Of a stretch of DNA of 6,753 nt, positions 1 to 5,937 are shown one piece after another. Numbering within the stretch: position 1 is the stretch's first letter; the number at the start of each line of letters is the position of its first letter. The position numbers were made by a program, and so were the translations under genes. Source of the DNA: STD2-102 sp964414205 (GTDB lineage: Bacteria > Bacillota > Clostridia > Christensenellales > CAG-917); assembly GCA_964414205.1 (NCBI GenBank), contig CAYPVP010000066.1, positions 1-6,753 on the forward strand. The letters are read 5' to 3'. Below the pieces are notes generated by a model. The model searched no databases, was not told the DNA's origin, and saw nothing but the letters and a program-made list of their open reading frames with translations.

Positions 1-28
1 CTTCTTTTGTATAGAACGGGTTAGACAT
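1..28 (-). CDS. N-terminus of an unidentified protein (partial, runs off left edge)
   Basis: Only nine codons plus one base are visible, reading MSNPFYTKE on the minus strand. The call rests on an ATG at 28-26 preceded by a near-perfect Shine-Dalgarno AGGAGGT at 33-39 with 4 nt spacing, which is as good as any site in the window. A terminator lies between it and the hydrolase gene upstream, so it probably has its own promoter. The best I can see is a weak TTGAAA (74-79) followed about 18 nt later by an AT-rich TAATTT. The nine residues do not let me name a family. Confidence 0.5.
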
Positions 29-63
29 AAAAACCTCCTATAAAATAATAAATTAAAATGGGG

Positions 64-103
64 AAAAAAAATTTTTCAAGGCAAACAAAAATATGTTTGC
101 CTT
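64..103 (-). terminator. Rho-independent terminator after the metal-hydrolase gene
   Basis: There is a perfect 10-bp inverted repeat, AAGGCAAACA (78-87) and TGTTTGCCTT (94-103), with a 6-nt loop. Read on the minus strand it is followed by GAAAAA and then a run of eight T (complement of 64-71). It lies about 30 nt past the stop of the hydrolase gene and before the next minus-strand gene, so it should close the prs-hydrolase transcript. The T-run starts six bases after the stem, which is looser than the ideal. On the plus strand no T-run follows, so it is directional. Confidence 0.8.
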
Positions 104-131
104 AAATTAAAAAAATAATCAAAATAAAATA

Positions 132-779
132 TTAAATCTTTTCTAAAATTATGACTTTTGTTGATTCGCCATCAAAATCGGCTCTATCAAATTCAACGGT
201 GTCACCTTCAACATGAACAATGTCTTCATCATCAAAAAGTTCCAAAAATTCATTGACTTTTGCAATGTCCAAATCGCAATCTTTCGTGCGATAATGCATT
301 GGAATTACAACATCAGGCATAAATTTGTCAACATAATCTTTTGCTTGGTGCGCGTCTATTGTATATTTTCCACCAACAGGAATCAACAACACATTGACTG
401 GCATCAAAGTTTCAACAATTCTTATGTTGCATTCATGACCAATGTCGCCTAAATGACAAACTTCAACTCCGTCCATACGAAATTTGTAAACAATGTTTTT
501 TCCTCTTTTAGCGCCCTTTTTGTCATCATGATATGACAATGCACTTTGAATGTGAACGCCTTTGACTTCAAATGCGCCCAAATCTTGAATTAAAAGTGGA
601 AAACCATCGACAGCCTCAACATTGTTGTGGTCGTCATGACCGTGACTAAGTGTCACAGCATCTGCTTTTACACGGGGCATATCATACCCCACACTAGAGT
701 GATAAGGGTCAGTTACGATTGCAGTTCCAGTGCTTTCTTCAAGTCGGAATGCCGAATGCCCTAACCATTGAATTTTCAC
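132..779 (-). CDS. Metal-dependent hydrolase, metallo-beta-lactamase fold (UPF0173 / UlaG-like)
   Basis: A 215-residue cytosolic protein of the UPF0173 family (B. subtilis YtkL type), related to the UlaG lactonases. Seen: the metal-binding signature H46-x-H48-x-D50-H51, a conserved H84 in YHDDKKG, the H109-L-G-D112 motif, the GGKYTID segment near 136-142, and H162 in MHY. These are the expected ligands of a dinuclear metal site, in family order. There is no signal peptide or membrane segment, and the length matches the family. The start is GTG at 779-777, with AAAGGAG directly upstream; that site abuts the stop codon of the Prs gene, so the two should be co-transcribed and probably translationally coupled. 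A terminator follows. The family's physiological substrate is not settled. A phosphodiester or lactone of a sugar phosphate is a reasonable inference from UlaG and PhnP relatives and from the prs neighbour, but nothing here proves it. Confidence 0.9.
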   Translation of the reverse strand: MKIQWLGHSAFRLEESTGTAIVTDPYHSSVGYDMPRVKADAVTLSHGHDDHNNVEAVDGFPLLIQDLGAFEVKGVHIQSALSYHDDKKGAKRGKNIVYKFRMDGVEVCHLGDIGHECNIRIVETLMPVNVLLIPVGGKYTIDAHQAKDYVDKFMPDVVIPMHYRTKDCDLDIAKVNEFLELFDDEDIVHVEGDTVEFDRADFDGESTKVIILEKI

Positions 780-790
780 AATAATCTCCT

Positions 791-1942
791 TTAACTGTTT
801 ATTTTTGCGAGCAATGCTCTAACTTTGTCAGTAGGCGAAATCAGTCTGCTGACAGAATCATTAAAGTTGCAAGCAGCAATAATGTATGCAATATATTTTG
901 ACAAATCGCTTTCAATAAACCATTCAACGTTTGAAAGTTCAGGAATTCTGTATGTCAAGTTTGTTGAAATGACAGCATCAAACAAGCCTTCTTCATATGC
1001 TTTGTTAAATTTTTCAACACCTTCTGTAAACAATGCAAAAGTTGCTGTCAAGAAAATCTTGTTTGCACCCTTTTCTTTCAATTCTTTTGCAAGTTTCAAA
1101 ATTGAATCACCAGTTGCAATCATATCATCAGCAACAAAGACATTCATTCCCAAAACAGGTGCGCCGATATATTCGTGTGCAACAATAGGGTTTCTACCAT
1201 TGACAACGTGAGCATAGTCACGGCGTTTGTAAAACATTCCAAGTTCAACACCCAAAATTGAAGCATAATAGATGTTTCTTGCCATTGCCCCTTCATCAGG
1301 AGAAACGCACATAAAGTTTTCTTTCAAATCAACTTCTGGAAATTTTCTGTGCATTCCCTTCAAAATTTGATAGGTTGGAAAATAGTTGTCAAAGCCCATG
1401 AGTGGCACAGCATTTTGAACACGTGGGTCATGAGCATCAAAAGTGATGATGTCTTTGACTCCCATTGCTTCAAGTTCTTGAAGCATAACAGCACAATCAA
1501 GAGATTCTCTTCCTGCACGTCTATGTTGTCTTCCACCATAAAGCAAAGGCATCACAACCGTGATTTTGTTTGGTTTTCCTGTTGCAGCCGAAATGATTCT
1601 TTTCAAATCAGCAAAATGTTCATCAGGTGTAATTGGCACTTGATGTCCCATCAAATTGTATGTCAAACCGTGATTTCCAACATCACAAATGATAAACAAA
1701 TCTTTTCCACGAACAGATTCATTTATCATCGCTTTGCCATCACCAGTTGTAAAACGAGGATAACTTGTATCAATAATAAAAGTATCTTTTTCAATGTATT
1801 GCTTGCTACCTGATTCTTTGAAGAGTTGAATAAGTCTTCTATCAATCAATTTAGCAAGTTCATTTGCACCAGGAGTTGCAATTATTGCAAGTGGCGCACT
1901 GCAATTTTCATCTCTGAATGTGTCTGATATTTTAGCAGTCAT
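791..1942 (-). CDS. prs: Divergent ribose-phosphate pyrophosphokinase (PRPP synthetase)
   Basis: Predicted to make PRPP from ribose 5-phosphate and ATP for purine, pyrimidine, His, Trp and NAD synthesis. It has 383 residues, against about 315 for classical Prs, with extra sequence mainly in the N-terminal half (around 90-110). Landmarks: ESVRGKDLFII (75-85), R138-Q-H-R-R (classical RQDRK), FDAHDPRVQ (168-176, the LDLHAxQIQ site), SPDEGAMARN (214-223), the K239-R-R flexible loop, and the PRPP loop VADDMIATGDS (270-280). The classical loop is DDxIDTGGT, so the third loop aspartate is A276 here. The whole protein resembles a long Prs group I recall from Clostridia. A frame extension to a TTG at 1957 is possible, but the ATG at 1942 has GGAGGT (1950-1955) at 7-nt spacing and is chosen. 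A paralogue with altered regulation or substrate is possible. A promoter lies just upstream and the hydrolase gene just downstream. Confidence 0.88.
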   Translation of the reverse strand: MTAKISDTFRDENCSAPLAIIATPGANELAKLIDRRLIQLFKESGSKQYIEKDTFIIDTSYPRFTTGDGKAMINESVRGKDLFIICDVGNHGLTYNLMGHQVPITPDEHFADLKRIISAATGKPNKITVVMPLLYGGRQHRRAGRESLDCAVMLQELEAMGVKDIITFDAHDPRVQNAVPLMGFDNYFPTYQILKGMHRKFPEVDLKENFMCVSPDEGAMARNIYYASILGVELGMFYKRRDYAHVVNGRNPIVAHEYIGAPVLGMNVFVADDMIATGDSILKLAKELKEKGANKIFLTATFALFTEGVEKFNKAYEEGLFDAVISTNLTYRIPELSNVEWFIESDLSKYIAYIIAACNFNDSVSRLISPTDKVRALLAKINS

Positions 1943-1949
1943 TTGTAAA

Positions 1950-1955
1950 ACCTCC
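1950..1955 (-). promoter_or_regulatory. Ribosome binding site that fixes the prs start
   Basis: GGAGGT on the minus strand lies 7 nt before the ATG at 1942-1940. It would fall inside the coding frame if translation began at the upstream TTG (1957), so it argues for the shorter 383-residue product. Confidence 0.85.
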
Positions 1956-1969
1956 AAAAGCTTATAAAA

Positions 1970-1998
1970 ATTATATCATTAAAGAAAAAAAATAACAA
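1970..1998 (-). promoter_or_regulatory. Sigma-A-type promoter of prs and the hydrolase gene
   Basis: Minus-strand -35 TTGTTA (1993-1998), exactly 17 nt, then a perfect -10 TATAAT (1970-1975) with a TGA just before it (extended -10 character). Transcription would start near 1963, leaving a leader of about 20 nt that is just long enough for the GGAGGT site. No riboswitch or leader structure can fit in that leader. Confidence 0.75.
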
Positions 1999-2026
1999 TA
2001 GATTTGCCTTGCTTTTACGACAATTA

Positions 2027-2056
2027 TTTATGTAAAATAAACTTATATTTTGTCAA
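2027..2056 (-). promoter_or_regulatory. Possible second, upstream prs promoter
   Basis: A perfect -35 TTGACA (complement of 2051-2056) is followed after 18 nt by CATAAA (complement of 2027-2032, four of six matches to TATAAT). The -10 is weak, so this is a candidate only. Imperfect inverted arms beginning TTGCTT / ending AAGCAA (from 2009 and to 2070) flank it. Confidence 0.35.
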
Positions 2057-2068
2057 TCTCGCATAAGC

Positions 2069-2099
2069 AAAAATTTGAAAACAAAAACCATCAAATTTT
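2069..2099 (-). terminator. Weak AT-rich hairpin just after hemW
   Basis: Arms AAAATTTGA and TCAAATTTT (2070-2078 and 2091-2099) form a 9-bp stem with a 12-nt loop immediately past the hemW stop. A few T follow on the minus strand. Only one base pair is G-C and the loop is long, so it would be a poor terminator. Some read-through from hemW into prs is likely. Confidence 0.3.
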
Positions 2100-2100
2100 G

Positions 2101-3201
2101 TTAGAATTTCAAAATTTCGCACAAAATCGAGTTCATAACCTCAACTCCCCTATCATTCAAAGCAATTTTGTTGTTTGGCTTGTTTTCAAAAAACTCAATA
2201 TATCTAGGGTCTTTTTGAAACAAAAATTCAATTTGTTTTCTATCAATTCCCTCAGCAAGGCGAAGTCCAAGCATAATTTTTTCATTTTCAATGTCGATGT
2301 TTTTCAAAACATTTGTTTCATCTCTGCAAATTTCATCAAAAGTGTTTGCCTTTTCAATTGATTGTTCATATTGATTTATTTCATCAAAATTTGAAAATCT
2401 CACATTGTCAATCATAGAATGTGCCGAAACACCAAAGCCAAGATAATTTTTTCTTTGCCAATATCCAAGATTATGTTGAGATTCAAAGCCTTGTTTTGCA
2501 AAATTTGAAACTTCATATCTTACAAACCCCAAATTTTGCAACTCTTTTACGGCAATTTCATACATTTTTGCAACTTCATCATCATTTGGAATTGTAAGTT
2601 CACCATTCAAAATTTGTTGTTGAAGTCTTGTTCCTTCTTCAACTTTCAACTGATAGCAAGAAATATGTTTCAAATCATAATTTTGAATCTCATCAAATGT
2701 TTTCATCAGAATGTCATATGTTTGGTTTGGCAAGCCAATCATCAAATCTATGCTGACATTTGAAAAAACTTTGCATGCATTTTCAATGCACTGTTTGGCT
2801 TGCTTGCCATTGTGAAGTCGTCCAATGTTTTTCAAAATTCCATCATCAAAAGATTGAACTCCAATGCTCAATCTGTCAAACCCTGCTTTTTTGAATTCAA
2901 CAAGTTTTTCTTCACTCAAACTTTCAGGGTTTCCCTCGATTGTTCTTTCAACAGTTTGCAAATCAAAATTTTGTTCAATGAGTGACATCAATCGCCCAAC
3001 AATTCCGTTTTGAATTGCTGATGGCGTTCCACCACCAAAAAATATTGTTTCGATTTTTTCATCTTTAAATTTTTTTCCAGCAAGAATAATTTCTTTTTCT
3101 AAACACGAAAAATATTTTTCTCCCACATCAAAAGATTGAGAGCAAAAGTCACAGTAATAGCATTTTCGTTTGCAAAATGGAATGTGACAATAAATTTCCA
3201 T
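2101..3201 (-). CDS. hemW: HemW-type radical SAM protein (haem chaperone)
   Basis: A 366-residue radical SAM protein of the HemN/HemW group. HemW binds haem and a [4Fe-4S] cluster and is thought to deliver haem to target proteins; it is often misnamed oxygen-independent coproporphyrinogen III oxidase. Seen: YCHIPFC at the very N-terminus with C10-x3-C14-x2-C17 for the cluster and an extra C20; FFGGGTPS (54-61); EGNPES (89-94); RLSIGVQSFDD (110-120); DLMIGLPNQT (152-161); YEVSNFAKQG (229-238); QHN.GYW (242-248); and the C-terminal HemW region with LGLRLAEGID (311-320) and LNDRGVEVMN. The short lead before the first cysteine fits HemW rather than true HemN. The start is ATG at 3201 with AAAAGGA upstream, a modest site. 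It follows lepA, the common Firmicute order, but with a 168-bp gap that carries a terminator and a candidate promoter. Confidence 0.93.
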   Translation of the reverse strand: MEIYCHIPFCKRKCYYCDFCSQSFDVGEKYFSCLEKEIILAGKKFKDEKIETIFFGGGTPSAIQNGIVGRLMSLIEQNFDLQTVERTIEGNPESLSEEKLVEFKKAGFDRLSIGVQSFDDGILKNIGRLHNGKQAKQCIENACKVFSNVSIDLMIGLPNQTYDILMKTFDEIQNYDLKHISCYQLKVEEGTRLQQQILNGELTIPNDDEVAKMYEIAVKELQNLGFVRYEVSNFAKQGFESQHNLGYWQRKNYLGFGVSAHSMIDNVRFSNFDEINQYEQSIEKANTFDEICRDETNVLKNIDIENEKIMLGLRLAEGIDRKQIEFLFQKDPRYIEFFENKPNNKIALNDRGVEVMNSILCEILKF

Positions 3202-3272
3202 AATTTTTCCTTTTCAAGTTGTTTCACCAAAATTCAAGATTATTTTGCAATTTTGATGAGTGTATTTTTAGA

Positions 3273-3301
3273 ATTATAATCGCAGATGTTGAAATTTTCA
3301 C
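3273..3301 (-). promoter_or_regulatory. Candidate hemW promoter
   Basis: A minus-strand -35-like GTGAAA (complement of 3296-3301, four of six), 17 nt, then a perfect -10 TATAAT (complement of 3273-3278). The start site would be near 3266, giving a leader of about 65 nt before the hemW ATG. It lies after the lepA hairpin, so hemW could be expressed independently. Confidence 0.5.
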
Positions 3302-3334
3302 AAAATTCATAAAAATCTTGACTGCGTTTTAAAA

Positions 3335-3363
3335 TTGTAAAAGGCACAACAAAAGTTATGCCT
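3335..3363 (-). terminator. Probable terminator (or attenuator) right after lepA
   Basis: On the minus strand AGGCATAAC, loop TTTT, GTTGTGCCT form a 9-bp stem with one T-G wobble (3342-3363). It begins 6 nt past the lepA stop. It is followed by TTT-ACAA-TTTT, an interrupted T-tract, so termination may be partial, letting some lepA transcripts continue into hemW. Confidence 0.6.
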
Positions 3364-3369
3364 CTAAAA

Positions 3370-5172
3370 TCAGTTGTCAGAATCGAATTTGAGAATTGAT
3401 GCAAATGCTTCACTAGGAACTTCAACACTTCCAACTTTACGCATTCTTTTCTTTCCTTCTTTTTGTTTTTCAAGCAATTTTTTCTTTCGTGTAATGTCGC
3501 CACCATAACATTTTGCCAAAACATCTTTTCGCATTGCACTGACAGTTTCTCTTGCAATGACTTTTCCTCCAATTGCTGCTTGAATTGGCACTTCAAACAA
3601 CTGACGAGGAATCACTGTTTTCAATTTTTCAGCAACTTTTCGACCTCTTTGATATGCTTTTTCTTTGTGAACAATCAAACTTAATGCGTCACAAACTTCG
3701 CTATTGATGAGCAAATCAAGTCTGACAAGTTCGCTTTTTTGATAGCCATTCAATTCATAATCAAAACTTGCATACCCTCTTGTTCGAGATTTCAATGCGT
3801 CAAAAAAGTCATATATTATTTCGTTTAGTGGAATGATATATGTGATTTGAACTCTTGTAGGGTCAATGTAGTTCATGTCAATGAACACACCTCTTTTGTC
3901 TTGACACAATTCCATAATTGGTCCGACATATTCAGGAGGTGAATATAAAAATGCTTTGACAATAGGTTCTTCAACAAAGTCGATTTCGGCAGGGTTTGGC
4001 AAATGAGTTGGGTTTGCAACAATAAGTTCTTCACCATTTGTTTTGTGAACAATGTATGAAACACTCGGGGTTGTAGTGACCAAATCAAGGTCGAACTCTC
4101 TTTCAAGTCGTTCAGCAATGATTTCCATGTGCAACAATCCAAGAAAGCCACACCTAAAACCAAAACCTAACGCCAAAGATGTTTCAGGTTCAAACGAAAG
4201 TGAAGCATCATTTAGATTCAATTTTAAAAGTGCTTCTTTCAAATCGTTGTATCTTGCACCATCCGAAGGAAAGACTCCTGCAAAAACCATTGGTTGCGCT
4301 TTTTTATAACCTGGCAAAGGTTCTTTTGCAGGGTCTTCAAGCAATGTGATTGTATCACCAACAGCAGTGTCAGAAACATTTTTGATTGATGCAGCAATAT
4401 ATCCAACTTCACCTGCTTCAAGTTGTTTTGCAGGTGTCATATGTGGTTTATAATAACCTAATTCTACAACTTCAAAAGTCTTGCCTGTTGCCATCATTTT
4501 GATTTCGTCACCAAGTTTAACAATTCCGTCAACAATTCTGACCATTGAGATTGCACCACGATAGTTGTCATAATAACTGTCAAAAATCAATGCTCTCAAA
4601 GGTTTGTTTGTGTCTGCTTTTGGTGGTGGCAATTTTGTTATGATTGCTTCAAGAACATCATCAATGCCAATTCCATTTTTTGCAGAAATCAATGGTGCGT
4701 CACTTGTGTCAAGTCCAATTATGTCTTCAATTTCCTTTTTGACGCCATCGACATCAGCAGATGCCAAATCGATTTTGTTCAAAACAGGAACAATTTCCAA
4801 ATCGTGGTCGAGTGCCAAATAAACATTTGTTAGTGTCTGTGCTTCTACGCCTTGTGTTGCATCAACAACAAGCAAAGCACCTTCACATGCAGCCAACGAA
4901 CGAGAAACTTCATATGTGAAATCGACATGTCCAGGAGTGTCAATCAAATTTAAACAATAGATTTGACCATTATGATTGTAGTCAATTCGACAAGTTTGCA
5001 ACTTGATTGTAATTCCTCTTTCACGTTCAATGTCCATGTTGTCAAGAAGTTGTGCTTCCATATCTCTGTGAGCAACCGTCCCTGTTTTCTCCATAAGACG
5101 GTCAGCAAGTGTGCTTTTGCCGTGGTCAATATGGGCAATAATTGAAAAATTTCTTATATATTCTGATTTCAC
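3370..5172 (-). CDS. lepA: Elongation factor 4 (LepA), ribosome-associated translational GTPase
   Basis: A 600-residue GTPase that acts on the ribosome (back-translocation and/or initiation quality in the literature). All G motifs are intact: AHIDHGKST (13-21), RGITI switch region (52-56), DTPGH (78-82), NKID (132-135), SAK (163-165). The EF-G-like domains follow, with GFRCGFLGLLHMEI, then the LepA-specific C-terminal domain (from about residue 535) with GGKVIARET, KCYGGD, TRKKKLLEKQKEGKKRM and VPSEAF. Length is normal for the family. I place the start at GTG 5172-5170, where MKSEYIRNFS leads straight into the G1 motif as in other LepA proteins and GAGGTG (5176-5181) is the binding site. Longer frames to TTG or GTG codons upstream would include this site and add a non-conserved LLLLAK-type lead. 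The stop is TGA. Confidence 0.97.
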   Translation of the reverse strand: MKSEYIRNFSIIAHIDHGKSTLADRLMEKTGTVAHRDMEAQLLDNMDIERERGITIKLQTCRIDYNHNGQIYCLNLIDTPGHVDFTYEVSRSLAACEGALLVVDATQGVEAQTLTNVYLALDHDLEIVPVLNKIDLASADVDGVKKEIEDIIGLDTSDAPLISAKNGIGIDDVLEAIITKLPPPKADTNKPLRALIFDSYYDNYRGAISMVRIVDGIVKLGDEIKMMATGKTFEVVELGYYKPHMTPAKQLEAGEVGYIAASIKNVSDTAVGDTITLLEDPAKEPLPGYKKAQPMVFAGVFPSDGARYNDLKEALLKLNLNDASLSFEPETSLALGFGFRCGFLGLLHMEIIAERLEREFDLDLVTTTPSVSYIVHKTNGEELIVANPTHLPNPAEIDFVEEPIVKAFLYSPPEYVGPIMELCQDKRGVFIDMNYIDPTRVQITYIIPLNEIIYDFFDALKSRTRGYASFDYELNGYQKSELVRLDLLINSEVCDALSLIVHKEKAYQRGRKVAEKLKTVIPRQLFEVPIQAAIGGKVIARETVSAMRKDVLAKCYGGDITRKKKLLEKQKEGKKRMRKVGSVEVPSEAFASILKFDSDN

Positions 5173-5175
5173 AGA

Positions 5176-5181
5176 CACCTC
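5176..5181 (-). promoter_or_regulatory. Ribosome binding site that fixes the lepA GTG start
   Basis: GAGGTG on the minus strand sits 3 nt (5 nt counting from GAGG) before the GTG at 5172. Spacing is short but workable. It is the only Shine-Dalgarno-like run near the conserved LepA N-terminus. Confidence 0.65.
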
Positions 5182-5217
5182 AATAAAATGACTTTTTGCC
5201 AATAGCAATAGCAAATA

Positions 5218-5246
5218 TTGACTTTATTATAATAAAAAACTATAAT
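5218..5246 (+). promoter_or_regulatory. Sigma-A-type promoter of the LUD-protein / GDPD unit
   Basis: TTGACT (5218-5223), exactly 17 nt, then a perfect TATAAT (5241-5246). Transcription would start near 5253, giving a leader of about 28 nt with GAGGT at 5271-5275 before the ATG at 5281. It overlaps the oppositely oriented lepA promoter. Confidence 0.8.
5223..5236. repeat. 14-bp perfect palindrome between the divergent promoters
   Basis: TTTATTATAATAAA reads the same on both strands. It contains the lepA -10 and sits in the spacer of the LUD promoter. It could be an operator or only the by-product of an AT-rich symmetric -10. Just beside it, AATAGC is repeated in tandem (5201-5212). Confidence 0.6.
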
Positions 5247-5254
5247 TAAAGCAA
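5226..5254 (-). promoter_or_regulatory. Candidate lepA promoter, overlapping the divergent one
   Basis: Minus-strand TTGCTT (complement of 5249-5254, three of six matches to TTGACA), exactly 17 nt, then a perfect TATAAT (complement of 5226-5231). The start would be near 5219, with about 47 nt of leader. The -10 lies in the spacer of the LUD promoter, so polymerase should not be able to occupy both at once. Confidence 0.6.
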
Positions 5255-5280
5255 TGAAAATACAGAATAAGAGGTAACAA

Positions 5281-5886
5281 ATGATTGAAAATTTGATGAT
5301 AAATTTGAAAAAAAGAGGATTTGAAACATATTTTTGTGAAACCAAACAAAATGCAGTCGAAAAAACACTTGAATTGATTGGTATTGATGAAATTCCAGCA
5401 TTTGGTGGTTCAGAAACTGTCAAAGATTTGCAAATTGCTCAAAAACTTGTGGAACGAGGAAACAAAATTTGCCATAGAAACTTTTTGCAACAAGATGAAA
5501 ACAGAGAAATGATTATGCGAAAATCATTCAATATGGATTGGTTTGTTGCAAGTGCAAATGCCCTAACTGAAAATGGCATGATTGTAAACACTGATGGCAA
5601 TGGAAACAGAGTTGCAGCAACCATATATGGCCCAAAGCAAATTCTACTGATTGTTGGAAAAAACAAAATTGTTTCAACTCTTGATGATGCTTTCACAAGA
5701 ATAAAGACAATCGCTGCACCACTGAATTGCAAACGTTTCAACAAAAATACACCATGTCTAAATGGAGGAAGTTGCGAAGATTGTCTTCCAACAGAAACAA
5801 TTTGCAAATCAACTGTCATTCATGAACATCCAAACACAGGAAAACGATTTGTTGTCTTGATTGTAAACGAAGAACTTGGTTTTTAA
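5281..5886 (+). CDS. LUD-domain protein (LutC/YkgG-related, with C-terminal cysteine cluster)
   Basis: A 201-residue soluble protein of the LUD (DUF162) superfamily. Its best-known members, LutB and LutC, take part in L-lactate oxidation. Seen: FGGSETVKDL (41-50), SANALTENGMIVNTDGNGNR (91-110), IYGPKQILLIVGKNKIV (115-131), DDAFTRIKTIAAPLN (135-149), and a C-terminal cluster C159-x5-C165-x2-C168-x6-C175, then VVLIVNEELGF. This is the short stand-alone form common in anaerobic Clostridia, often annotated simply as lactate utilization protein. The four cysteines (with C150 nearby) could bind an Fe-S cluster or zinc; that is inference. No lutA or lutB partner is present, so a role in lactate oxidation is not supported by context. 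Start ATG with GAGGT at 5-nt spacing. It is first in a probable unit with the GDPD gene 51 bp downstream. Confidence 0.9.
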   Translation: MIENLMINLKKRGFETYFCETKQNAVEKTLELIGIDEIPAFGGSETVKDLQIAQKLVERGNKICHRNFLQQDENREMIMRKSFNMDWFVASANALTENGMIVNTDGNGNRVAATIYGPKQILLIVGKNKIVSTLDDAFTRIKTIAAPLNCKRFNKNTPCLNGGSCEDCLPTETICKSTVIHEHPNTGKRFVVLIVNEELGF

Positions 5887-5937
5887 TTTAGAACATAATT
5901 TTGAAAAATCACTCACAAAGAACTATGGAGAAAAAAA

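Noticed and set aside
1349..1813. Plus-strand open frame of about 154 codons opposite prs, and similar antisense frames opposite hemW, lepA and the hydrolase.
   Set aside because: They lie wholly opposite well-conserved genes, have odd compositions and no ribosome binding sites. They are what AT-rich coding DNA produces by chance on the other strand.
1943..1957. Extended Prs start at the TTG at 1957, adding five residues.
   Set aside because: The added codons are the GGAGG ribosome binding site of the ATG at 1942.
1943..2100. Riboswitch or PurR-type operator upstream of prs.
   Set aside because: The leader from the best promoter is only about 20 nt, and I see no purine-box-like GC-containing motif or structured RNA pattern in the gap.
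3240..3347. A 35-codon minus-strand open frame from a GTG in the lepA-hemW gap (MPFTILKRSQDF...), faintly like the start of RNase P protein RnpA.
   Set aside because: Its GTG lies in the terminator stem after lepA, there is no properly spaced Shine-Dalgarno site, and it is far too short for RnpA. The resemblance covers only a few residues.
3370..3372. Mollicute code with TGA as tryptophan, suggested by the AT-rich DNA.
   Set aside because: lepA ends with TGA exactly where LepA proteins end, and tryptophans in these genes are TGG, so the standard bacterial code applies.
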